From: Dendrolimus kikuchii
Lineage: Eukaryota > Arthropoda > Insecta > Lepidoptera > Lasiocampidae
Assembly: GCA_019925095.2 (NCBI GenBank)
Contig: CM034401.1
Location: forward strand, 3,627,838-3,691,837
Direction of reading: 5' to 3'
Length of the DNA stretch: 64,000 nucleotides
A model generated the notes under the pieces. It was not told the DNA's origin, ran no database searches, and saw only the letters and a list, made by a program, of their open reading frames with translations. Position 1 is the stretch's first letter. Every line of letters starts with the position of its first letter. The translations under genes and the position numbers were made by a program. Positions 54,726 to 63,775 of this stretch are shown here, piece after piece.

Positions 54726-55365
54726 CGGGCCATAAAAATGGCCCGGACTTTTGGGGGGCTTGCGTGGGGCCATGGGAAGGCCAACACGTAGAGGCCCCTT
54801 GACAAATTTAATGTAAATGTGGCGTGACACTGACCGGCGATTATCCCTGTCTACACCATATAGTAATGCACCCAAGGACAAGCCCCGGCCAGTGTAGGAC
54901 TATTGTGGGAAATCAGGACAAAAAGTACCGGGCTATTGTCGTGAACTGCTAATGGTACTAGGGGTTTGGGAATATGGGGACTATGGCGTCTGCCCGTCGC
55001 AATGTTCAGGGAACATGGAAAAATGGGCAGACGGTGACTCGCCACTCCCTGCATGGGCCCCAAAAAATGCCATAAAGACAGGGGCAACATGGGTGTGAGT
55101 GGCTAACGGGTGTCGAGAGGTGGGCTGCAGGTTCACCGAAGCTACTTCCGACGTTAGACCATTTATCACTTCCACCCCTGGAGCTTGAGTCTTAGCTCTA
55201 GCGATCTCCACTCCGTGCCGGCTGGCTAAGGCAAGCACGGAGGCGGGGGCCTTGCCTTGGCCCCCGGAGTCAGGTACGAGGTGTCGCTACTCACCTAAGG
55301 CTTCGCCACAAAGCCCCCCTGCGGGTTTATTTAGGTTTATTGTTATTATTATTATATCCAGTATG
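54726..55365 (+). repeat. GC-rich retroelement-like block with (TTA)n tail
   Basis: About 620 GC-rich bases (GGCTTGCGTGGGGCCATGGG, GGAGGCGGGGGCCTTGCC) end in TTTATTGTTATTATTATTAT. TTATTATTATA precedes it and recurs in the tail, a possible target duplication. Minus frames of 79 and 85 codons are antisense and GC-driven. Likely a non-LTR element 3' UTR of unknown family. Confidence 0.5.
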
Positions 55366-55489
55366 TCCTATTCCAAATCCATTGGCAATGGACATATTTG
55401 TGGTTTTCTGTTCTGTGGATTCTATCGAAACCTATCAGCACATTTCACAGAAGTGTCACGCGATTAAAGGGCTGGTCTGTATATATCTT

Positions 55490-55998
55490 TTTTTTATCTT
55501 GCCATACTTGTAAGGAATTTGTGGAGACATATTGCAGCATAACATTTTAGCACGTCATGTCATTATTATAACTATAATATTATTTTTCTTTCCTTTTGTT
55601 CGTGCCTACCCCGCAAGGGAACTGGCGTGAAGTTATGTTATGTTATGTTTGTGTTCTTTCCTTTTATTGTCTTGGTCTTATTGAGTATGCATTGTTTGCT
55701 ACAACTCCATTAATTCTTCAAAAAGTGATTCTGTGACTTACTTCTGTACAAAACTTATTAAAAAAAAGAATTTGAGATATAAATAGAATATGAAATATAA
55801 AGAAAAACAACATTTAGCTAGACGTGTTCTGGAGAGTTTCTTGCCGCTTCTTCTCCTTTACAGCATGAACACGTTGCGAAGCGGTGTACATAGAATAGGA
55901 AGTAAAAAATTAAATTTTAACTTACATGTATGACCTTCAAAAAGTGTTCTCCAGTGGAAATTATTTTGAATAAAAACTTTTGAATTTGAATTTGAATA
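55490..55998 (+). repeat. Rep-N, longer copy, with LINE-E scrap inside
   Basis: Matches the 51.8-kb copy from ACTTCTGTACAAAACTTA to AATAAAAACTTTTGAATTTG, and extends further 5' (TCTTATTGAGTATGCATTG). LINE-E is inserted at 55598-55653. Confidence 0.7.
55598..55653 (+). mobile_element. LINE-E, 56-bp insertion with 12-bp target duplication
   Basis: Only GTTCGTGCCTACCCCGCAAG, GGAACTGGCGTGAAG and a (TTATG)n tail. TTCTTTCCTTTT flanks it at 55586-55597 and 55654-55665. An unusually short target-primed insertion. Confidence 0.88.
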
Positions 55999-56007
55999 TA
56001 TGGCAGC

Positions 56008-56110
56008 GTAATAGCGTTGCTACTCATCTAGAAATTTGGTCAGCGTTTTGGGAGCGCTTCCAACTGACGGCGATTTGGGACTCATGTATTATGTGTAATT
56101 TTAGTTTTGT
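56008..56110 (+). repeat. Rep-K 3' end
   Basis: TAGCGTTGCTACTCATC, GGTCAGCGTTTTGGGAGCG, CAACTGACGGCGATTTGGGA then an AT-rich tail. Same end as at 57.8 kb. Confidence 0.65.
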
Positions 56111-56422
56111 TTAATTTTAATTACTATATAATATAGTTTTTTTGCAATTGTAACTGGACTTTTTTGTTAGCAAGTATTTCTTTAAAAAGGTATATAATCT
56201 TCAGCCAATCATTGTCCACTGCTGGACGTACGCCTCCACAAGTCTGCACCACTTCAGCTGTGAAATTTTAATACCTAGCAACTGACGAATTGTTTATAAA
56301 TGTAAGTTTGTGTATTTGTTTTATTACTAGACATTTGCTAATATATTGTACTTGCCAAAACGTAAAGACATTTTGATACACAAAATATGATTACGGTATT
56401 TTATTTACTTAATAAGTATATA

Positions 56423-56735
56423 AGTGGTTCGGGCATGTGGAAAGAATGCATGATGAAAGAATGCATGATGAAAGAATGACTAAACAGATATACAATGCAA
56501 AAGTGGATGGATGCAGAAGTCGTGGAAGGCCACGACACACCTTCCATGATCAAATTGATCGTGTACTAGCAGAAGGTGATGTCAGGAGCCTTAATAACCG
56601 ACGGGCGTGCATGACAAGAGTTATGAATGTGAAAGAAGCAAGTGAGGTGTGTAAGAATAAGCCTAAATGGCGCTCTGTTGTTCGTGCCTACCCCGCAAGG
56701 GAACTGGCGTGAAGCTATGTATGTATGTATGTATG
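56423..56735 (+). mobile_element. LINE-E insertion, undamaged C-terminal frame
   Basis: A 91-codon frame runs to the normal stop (56710-56712) with MHDER duplicated in tandem, GRPRHTFHDQIDRVLAEGDV, KASEVC-type EASEVCKNKPKWRSVV and YPARELA. (TATG)n tail. TAATAAGTATATA flanks it exactly at 56410-56422 and 56736-56748. 313 bp, 5'-truncated. Confidence 0.9.
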
Positions 56736-57012
56736 TAATAAGTATATAGTTTCAAAATGGCATATCGTTGAATTTCATGACTTTTTTGAGCTCAGGTGTA
56801 AAATTTCTTGGAATGGTAGTTGTTGAAACCATACTGCTGATATATCCATCCGCATCCAGCACTTGTCGGTGACGTTACGCATGCTGTGGGTCCATCGGGC
56901 TGGAGGGCATCCCACGCTATTTTTATCGTATCGTTGACCATCTAAACATAAAATGAAACTAAAATTTTGTTCAAAATTTTGTATTGTGAAGAGAACACGT
57001 TATATATATATG

Positions 57013-57304
57013 TGTAATATGGGAGCTGCATACGTCTAGTCATCGCAGTGGACTGGTGGACAATGAACTACGCGCTACGGGAACGCGGCAGTGGACATAT
57101 TAATAGTTGCTCTATCTCTCTCGCACATCATCCGTCCCGCTCACACATTGTGCTATATATTGTACAAGCTGTACGACTTGTTAATATTTGTAGTTAAGGT
57201 TACCGTTTCGAAAATAAATTAGTTCACTTCAGTTTACAACAGCACTCGACAGTGAATACTATACACCTCTCTGCCGACTGAAGCCTCTACCATTCGCTGC
57301 TACA
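57013..57304 (+). mobile_element. Candidate solo LTR
   Basis: 292 bp from TGTAATATGGGAG to CGCTGCTACA (TG...CA ends), with a TATA-like CTATATAT at about 57153 and an AATAAA at 57217 on the same strand, the layout of a retroelement LTR. A flanking 4-6 bp duplication is not clear because the left flank is (TA)n. No internal retroviral region is present. Confidence 0.45.
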
Positions 57305-57804
57305 GTAGTATATAACACGAGCAAATGAAGAAATAATAAAAATGCAATGTGTAATTGACTTTAATGTTACTCGAATTGACATGAAACAGCTATATTGTTA
57401 CGATAGAGCGCAATAATTACAACTGGTGGTGAGTGAAAAAAATAGTTGAGAATTCCGATTGCCAGATAAGCCGGCACGATTGTCTGGGATTGCATATTGA
57501 AAAAACATGCAACAGAGATAAGCGTTATACGCCTGAGTGAGTTGAAGGCATCGCGAGTGAGCGCAGAGTAATTGCATTTCCTACTAATTTATTTATACAT
57601 GAATTAGTTAGTAATCAGAGGAACGGCTACCGTCTAGTAGGTTGCCTAAAAGGTATGACTGGGACAACGGCACACCAGTCTAATTCGGTGGCGTAACGCT
57701 GCTTGATCTCAGCAGCGTTACGCCGGTCAAACTCGGTTTATCGTTTCTCGCTTTTATAAAACGTATTACGCCGTTCCTCGTGAAAAGACTTACATTATTT
57801 AAAT
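57305..57804. other. Unassigned DNA
   Basis: Repeated GCGTTACGCC-type words near 57.69-57.77 kb (GCGTAACGCTGC, AGCAGCGTTACGCC) form a short inverted repeat. No gene. Confidence 0.4.
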
Positions 57805-57900
57805 AGTAATGCGGCCGGCGTTTTGGGTACGTTCCCAACTGACGACAATTTGGGACTCATACATATTATTATGTTATATGTAATTTGCATTATATTTTTG
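57805..57900 (+). repeat. Rep-K 3' end
   Basis: GCGGCCGGCGTTTTGGGTAC, CCCAACTGACGACAATTTGG, ACTCATACATATTATTATG: same terminal words as the 56.0-kb copy. Confidence 0.65.
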
Positions 57901-57919
57901 TTTATTTTTATTTATTATA

Positions 57920-58314
57920 CTAGGATATGCCAGCGACTTAGTTCGTGCTGGACTTGAAATTCCTGCGGGATTCCCAGGACACAAAGTACCGCAGCATTTA
58001 AAAATTAATGTAAGCTGTCGTTTTAGGGAAAACTGTGTCGGAATAAGCTAAGTTGTTTGCAGCCGAACAACTACAAACCACTCCCAGGGAAATTCCCGTA
58101 GGAATAAAGTGCAGATTTTAAGCCTAAGAATCGATCAGCGATAACCGCATTGAAATCGGCCCAGTAGTTTTTATGTGATTCCCGAACAAACAGACAAGAA
58201 ATCTAAAAAAAATGCATCGTGTTCTTCATCGTTTATATAGTCTATTCCAGTTAGGTTTGTTTAATAGCTTCAATAAACAGACACGGCATGTTTAGACTTT
58301 TATAATATTATAGA
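57920..58314 (-). mobile_element. Helitron-like nonautonomous element, intact ends
   Basis: Minus strand: starts TCTATAATATTATAAAAGTC and ends CCAGC...GCTGG hairpin, CATATC, CTAG. Host A at 57919 and T at 58315. Shares its 5' half with the 9.2-kb element. 395 bp, noncoding. Confidence 0.72.
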
Positions 58315-58373
58315 TAGATAAATCCTAGCTTAGAGTTTTGAGCATTGGCCTACGTTTGGTAGAATCCGAATAA

Positions 58374-58514
58374 CCCCTTATTCATAATAGTTACACGAGA
58401 TATATAAGAGCTTTTAAAAAATAAAAAAGCGTTAATCAGAATGCGATTATAGACAACACTGTTTAAAATTATTTTAAACGACCTCTAAACCTTATAAATC
58501 TATTATGAATAGGG
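58374..58514. repeat. Small foldback element
   Basis: CCCCTTATTCATAATAG (58374-58390) is inverted as CTATTATGAATAGGG (58500-58514), one bulged base. The interior is AT-rich. Confidence 0.5.
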
Positions 58515-58860
58515 AGATTATTGTTTAGTCTCGTTAAACACAAAGATTTTTTGTTTAATTAGGCAGGATAACCGCGCGAGTACCAAGTAGCTCCTCTGAC
58601 CAGAATATTAGTCTACGTACATTCTTACACAACGACAGAATAATAGTAGACTGTTGGTTGATTTTTGATTATTCACCACATTGCACTTCCTAGATTTTAG
58701 ATTAGTTTAATAACTAACAATTACGAGCTGTAGTTAATTAGAATAGTTCGATGCACTTTTTGCTACTTTTTAATAACATACAAGCATACTACACACGTGT
58801 TTTATTCATTCGCACTAATATACAATCTTTCTTTTTTTTTATTAACAGTTGCGTCTTTTT

Positions 58861-59149
58861 GGGTTCAGCAAACAGGCAGACGGCCCATTTGATGAAAAAT
58901 AGTTAGCATCGCCTATAGACATTTACAACACCAAGGGTGATTGATATAAATGCGCTGCTGCTCTCTTAAGGGAGACTGGAACCTGGTCACTAATGCCGGA
59001 ACACAAATCAAGGTTGTTATAGCGGCCAGAGATGGTAGCCATCCAATCGAGCAAATGCGCTACCACCTGGCTGTGGGTTGTTTTGTCGCCTTTTACGACA
59101 GGCCGCCCGGCCGCAGGAAATTGTATTCTTTCTCCGTTCCTACACGAAT
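58861..59149 (-). repeat. Rep-A, altered 3' end
   Basis: GGGTTCAGCAAACAGGCAG to CCGTTCCTACACGAAT. The usual T-run/TTGCAGGA junction is separated from the element by ATTAACAGTTGCGTC, so a few bases were inserted or the tail is rearranged. About 35 bp missing near AGCGGCCAGAGATGG. Confidence 0.8.
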
Positions 59150-59471
59150 AAAAAGATATAATATTAAAATTAAAATCTAATCTAAATAACAAGACTAATA
59201 ATCAATTTAAATCTGACCTAAAATAGTAGATATAATTAATTATACTAAAAATATGTCCAATAACACCCTTCTCACCGTTTCTATAAAGGAAAAGACATTA
59301 TATTCGTCTGTTCTTTATTCATGTTAAGCACATTGCCCTTCACTTTACTTTTGTCCTAATACTTTTACAACACTAAGGGCCGGTTTCACAATATGCAATT
59401 AAAGTACCTTACACCTATTTAACATATTAATTATGTGACACATAAAAGTTCTGCTTAGTCCTGATTATATT

Positions 59472-59651
59472 TCACCATCATCTTATTTATATTGTGAACT
59501 TTGGTGCAAATACACAAAATCTGAATATAGTGCATTAAGAGTACAATATAATAATGTCCTACGCATAATGCCACGGTTACCTACCTACCTAAATTCTGTA
59601 GCACTTCACAGATGTTCACAGAAACAAGACTCCCCGGTTTTGTGGCACTAA
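59472..59651 (+). pseudogene. Non-LTR polymerase remnant, fourth LINE family
   Basis: A plus frame without ATG reads SPSSYLYCELWCKYTKSEYS, ALRVQYNNVLRIMPRLPTY and stops at 59649-59651. LW..Y.....ALRVQYNN..R...RLP is a known pattern near the end of some insect LINE reverse transcriptases. The next ~100 bp still look related but out of frame. Old, decayed copy. Confidence 0.65.
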
Positions 59652-59989
59652 TACACACAATGAGTAGCGAACATAAGAGAAAGATTTTATAAATGCCAAA
59701 ATAAAATAGTCGCTGCTCTGCTTCAATATAATGGACCGTTGATAGAACATTAGATGAAACTACATCCTGACATAATCATATTTTGATACTGTTACAACTT
59801 AGGCCCCGACAAAGACAAATTCCACGTACAGATCTGTAAAAGCACATTTTATTACATGTCGGCATTTGAACTGATTGTAATCCTTTTATGATCATCTTCT
59901 TTTGTTCACTTACGTTTCTCGTTATTGTGGAGAAAAGCCTATAGACCTATTGTACTCGCTCAAGAGCATCGTTAGCCAGGTGTTGCGGA

Positions 59990-60304
59990 TTACAATTACA
60001 AGCTAATTCTAGGAAATTGTGTCGACGTTGCCGGGTGGGCACATTTGCATTTGTGAAGTATAAAACGACGGCCTGATTGAGAGAGGGGGCAGTTGAGCTA
60101 TAACTATGATACGGGCGTGACGTGTACATTCGGGAATCTAATAGTGACGGACTTTGCGCGTTTTATTGAATTACGACCTTCTGCATTATGTTTGGATTTG
60201 TTGTGTTCGGTTATATTTGTACCTGTGTTATACGTGTTTGTATAGTTCTAATAATCTCTATAATAATTCTAACGGCATTTTAATTCGAGTCCCGCACTCG
60301 TAAC
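59990..60304 (+). promoter_or_regulatory. LTR-like or promoter-like segment
   Basis: TATAAAA at 60059-60065 is followed 31 bases later by GCAGTTGAG (60089-60097), an initiator-like spacing. The segment begins near TGTTGCGGATTAC (TG) and ends CTCGTAACA (CA). No target duplication found, so an LTR is only one reading. Confidence 0.3.
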
Positions 60305-60326
60305 AATATTCCAAGCTTTGTTTTGG

Positions 60327-60377
60327 TATTATAATATTGTTACGAGTTAGGGGCTAACTCGTAACAATATTATAATA
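60327..60377. repeat. Perfect 23-bp inverted repeat, 5-nt loop
   Basis: 60327-60349 is the exact reverse complement of 60355-60377 around GGGGC. Arm core: ATATTGTTACGAGTTA. The word ACTCGTAACAATATT of the right arm also occurs directly at 60296-60310. Confidence 0.9.
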
Positions 60378-60542
60378 ATAATGTAATTTATTATGGACCT
60401 AGTCTGAATTAAAAAAATATTTTTATTATTATTATACATTTATTTGGCACACAGCTATTTGCTAGTTCCTAGTTGGTAGGTTTGGCAACCTCGCAGATCA
60501 TAGTTCCGTTTAACGACATGCACATATTAGGAAATTCATTTT

Positions 60543-60772
60543 ATTTTTTTATTGCAGGAGATCAGCAGACAGGCAGACGGCCCACTTGATGGAAAGCGGT
60601 TACCATTGCCTATGGACATTTGCAACACCAAAGTCGCTACAAATGCGCCGCTGCTCTCTTAAGGGAAACTGGAACCTGGTCACTAATGCCGGAACACAAC
60701 TCAAGGTTGTTATGGCGACATACTTTAGACCAGGGGTGGTAGCCATCCAGTCGGGCAAATGCCCTACCACCT
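60543..60772 (-). repeat. Rep-A, 5'-truncated
   Basis: From T-run and TTGCAGGAGATCAGC to CCCTACCACCT, lacking the last ~80 bp of the 5' side. Truncation point is close to that of the 3.0-kb copy. Confidence 0.85.
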
Positions 60773-61234
60773 TTCATTCCGTGAAAATATGTTTTCATCA
60801 TTTTAATGTGTATTTTACACAATTTTGACATTTTTAAAAGTGTGCCCTTTTTCCCGAAATGACTACTGGCTCTTAAAACTGATCTCAGTTAATAACGCAG
60901 TACTGTGTAACATTCCAGGATCTTACCAGACAAACGGACTCCCCTAAAATTATGTCGACGGAAGTTGTATTACCGTATCTAACTATTTCTTGAGCAAACA
61001 GCTTAACTTGAATGCTAAGGCTCGTCACACTCAAGTCAAGTACGCTTTGTGTTGCTTGAAGTACATGTTTAACATAGTAACGCGCTGTAATCTCAATAGG
61101 TAGACAGTATATTAATGAAACACACTCAAAATTATGAAAGTAGGGTCCTAGATACTCGGAAGAATAAATACAGACGGAGCCTTCTTAGACAAAAGCCTCA
61201 AATAAAGTCAAGCATTTTTTAAACATGTTTTACA

Positions 61235-61479
61235 CAGTCAGGTGGTAGGGCATTTGGCCGTCTGGATAATAGATACTGGTCTACCACCCCTGGCCTAGAG
61301 TGTGCTATCATAACAATTTTGAATTGCGTTCCGGTATTAGTGGTCAGGTTCGTCTCCGTTAAGAGAGCGGCAGCGCATTTAATACACCTTTAGTGTTGCA
61401 AATGTCCATAGGCAACGGTAACCGCGTTCCATCAGGTGGGCTGTCTGCATGTCTGCTGAACTCATACAATAAAAAAAAT
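61235..61479 (+). repeat. Rep-A, 5'-truncated
   Basis: From CACAGTCAGGTGGTAGGGC to CTCATACAATAAAAAAAA, diverged (ACCGCGTTCCATCAGG). The start is near the same internal point as the truncations at 3.24 and 60.77 kb. Confidence 0.8.
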
Positions 61480-61512
61480 ATAGATATTAAATATTATAAA
61501 CTTACGTAAAGG

Positions 61513-61746
61513 TAAATTAGCTTCGAGACGTTTGTAGTAGTCTTGTATATTAACAGGACTTAACTTTAAATTTCCTTGAAATTTAATATTAAAAATTATG
61601 TTTAATATTAATATTTATTACTTTAATATCATTTAAGATTATTAGTTTCACAAGTACCTGCCTATAAAAATATATATAAAGTATTAGTTTATTTATGTGC
61701 CGACAGTACACTACTACACCCGCAAAAACGTCTCGAAGCTAATTTA
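61513..61746. mobile_element. MITE-like element with ~30-bp inverted ends
   Basis: TAAATTAGCTTCGAGACGTTT and GTAGTAGT at the left are inverted at the right as ACTACTAC and AAACGTCTCGAAGCTAATTT; 8 bp (ACCCGCAA) are extra in the right arm. The interior is AT-rich, noncoding. TA at both edges would fit a Tc1/mariner-type target, not proven. Confidence 0.6.
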
Positions 61747-61974
61747 TCTGTATACACGTGGTTTGCACCTGTGTGATTAAAAGTAATACATCCACAAGTT
61801 ATCACTAGTATATGTATCTACCTTTATACATACGAATTTGATTATTTAATACTAAGTTCTCGTAACGCATTGCGCCGCAATTAGCTTCCTATTCCATAAT
61901 TGGCTTCTGTAGTCGGCTTTACTCTCTTTACGTTTGTTAGTCTGAGCCTAGGAATTGCAACAATTCTTTTTTTA

Positions 61975-62715
61975 AAGTGTGTGTGTGTGTGTGCAGTTCA
62001 CACGTACTAAAATTGAAACTTCAGAGAATATACTCACAGATAATTCTTCTAGTAACTTTTATTAGTATAAATATAATTAATTCCTTTAGCCTACATCCGT
62101 CAACGTAGTATATTTCAAAAAAATGAATCTACATTACACTTTGAGTCACTAACATAAAGTTCAAAATTCAATACACTGTTACGCACAAATTCCGTTGATC
62201 TACGTATAAAAGAATATCTGCCTTAAGTATTATAACTATAGAGCTAAAATTCATTTGAAATCTTTGAAGTTTTATTTAAATTGAAAATTAATACTAACGG
62301 GTAAAGAAAAGTGTGTTTTATTTCGAAACTAATAAGGTTGAATTATCTCTTTTTAATGTCGCTTTTTCGTTTCATGGAGTTTCAAATCACAACGATTCTA
62401 AAGAAGTTTCATTTTTTTTTGTCAAGTTTAAGGCTTGGCAACTAGGCCTTTAAGCCAGACGCCGTTGTATTGCAGGCTACAATCCACGTCATTCAACGGA
62501 GTTCTTGTGAAAACTCGAAAGACCACATTTGGCTATATAGTTTACATTTCTCGCAAAAACACATAATTACTACTCAAAAACTATCAATATCCTACAACTA
62601 TTGTTCATTTTAGAGTATATTTACACATTTGTAGACAATAAAACTGCACAGCACAACGTCTCCTTTCAGTTCCCGCCAAAAACTCCTAAAGAAGTTTCAC
62701 TTCAAAAAAACTATA
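61975..62715 (+). repeat. Rep-F, longest copy, split by Rep-H
   Basis: (TG)n, GCAGTTCACACG at the start; TTTTTAATGTCGCTTTTTCG, TTCTAAAGAAGTTTCA before the insert, and the Rep-F end CTAAAGAAGTTTCACTTC after it. Confidence 0.75.
62412..62685 (-). mobile_element. Rep-H inside Rep-F with 14-bp target duplication
   Basis: T-run (poly(A) of minus strand), GGCTTGGCAACTAGGCC, ACGGAGTTCTTGTGA to CGCCAAAAACTC. CTAAAGAAGTTTCA flanks it at 62398-62411 and 62686-62699. Confidence 0.86.
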
Positions 62716-63446
62716 GCTTATCAGTGTAGGTATGTGATTCGAAACTGTTTTTAGTACAATTCCATTGTGTAATTCTTATCAGGAAAGCCATGAATGAACA
62801 GACATATGTAGGAATTGTCACTCTATTCACTGTGTTAATTCTACATTATACTGTCTTTATTTATCATATTCTGGTTTTATTTAACGTAACGGTCATGTTA
62901 GTTAAATATTTGTACTTGAAGTCATATGATTCATTTGTACAAAACTTATTTTTAGAACAAGATGCAGTATTTTATAATGTTAACATGTAATTTGTACCAA
63001 TGACATACTTGTACAAGAACTATTCATTTGTCTATGTATTCTTGTCATCTAGTGCAACTTTATGCCAATTATTACAGACTCTATCCCTGCTAACGTCTTC
63101 ATTTTTCTATTCAATTTTGGCTTAGCACGCTTTGTCTTATTAGCCACATTCAAATGTTTAAAGACTTTTTGAATGGGACGGATTTTAGTTAAATCAATTG
63201 AGACATTTTTTATTATATTACAAGACGTCGCCGTCTCATAAATTTTCTATACGTGTAAAGTAGATACTTCTGACGTCATAATTTTTACATGTAAAAGAAG
63301 TCAGATAGGTCATTAATTGTTGTTTATACATTAATTAAAATTATTTCTATTTACGATATAATAAAAGTAATATGAGAAAGTTGTATATTAAACCCTGTTT
63401 TTTATATGTAATTTAATGTAACATATTGGACGCGTTCCTTTAGTAT
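62716..63446. other. AT-rich unassigned DNA
   Basis: The 66-codon frame at 62790-62990 is hydrophobic but composition-driven; no start context or homology recognised. Confidence 0.45.
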
Positions 63447-63775
63447 CTCACAACGCCCAAAATGCTGCGTCTGCCGTTCCACAAGGCGACCGCGGTCGTT
63501 ATGGTCGTGGCGAAAACGTCACTAATGACGTCATCACTTTCGATCACACAGCGCTCACAACGACCCATGTCAAGACATGGGTCGAAGTGGGCGTTGACCA
63601 CAGAGCATTACTTCTCTCTATCTCTTCACATTGAAAAAAGCGCGATTTTCAAATCAATCATTTCGTTGTTTATGACATCAACGCCCCATAATCCGTTCCA
63701 CTAGAGTTTATGATTGTAACGTCGCCAAGCAAGTGGAACGGGAAAAATCGCGATCGTGAACGTGGTCGTTGTGAG
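63447..63775. mobile_element. Palindrome-rich TIR element, ~329 bp
   Basis: CTCACAACGCCC (63447) is inverted as GTCGTTGTGAG (63765-63775) with CCGTTCCAC (63474-63482) inverted as GTGGAACGG (63733-63741) inside it. A perfect palindrome CGACCCATGTC-AA-GACATGGGTCG lies at 63561-63584, immediately after another CTCACAA. An exact CRE (TGACGTCA) is at 63536-63543. The 80-codon frame across it is not supported. No flanking duplication was found. Confidence 0.5.

Noticed and set aside
54851..55238. 79- and 85-codon minus frames in the GC-rich block
   Set aside because: They overlap in different frames, lie antisense to the (TTA)n-tailed element, and reflect low stop frequency in GC-rich DNA.
62790..62990. 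66-codon hydrophobic frame as a small membrane protein
   Set aside because: Its composition follows AT-rich codons; no homologous or contextual support.
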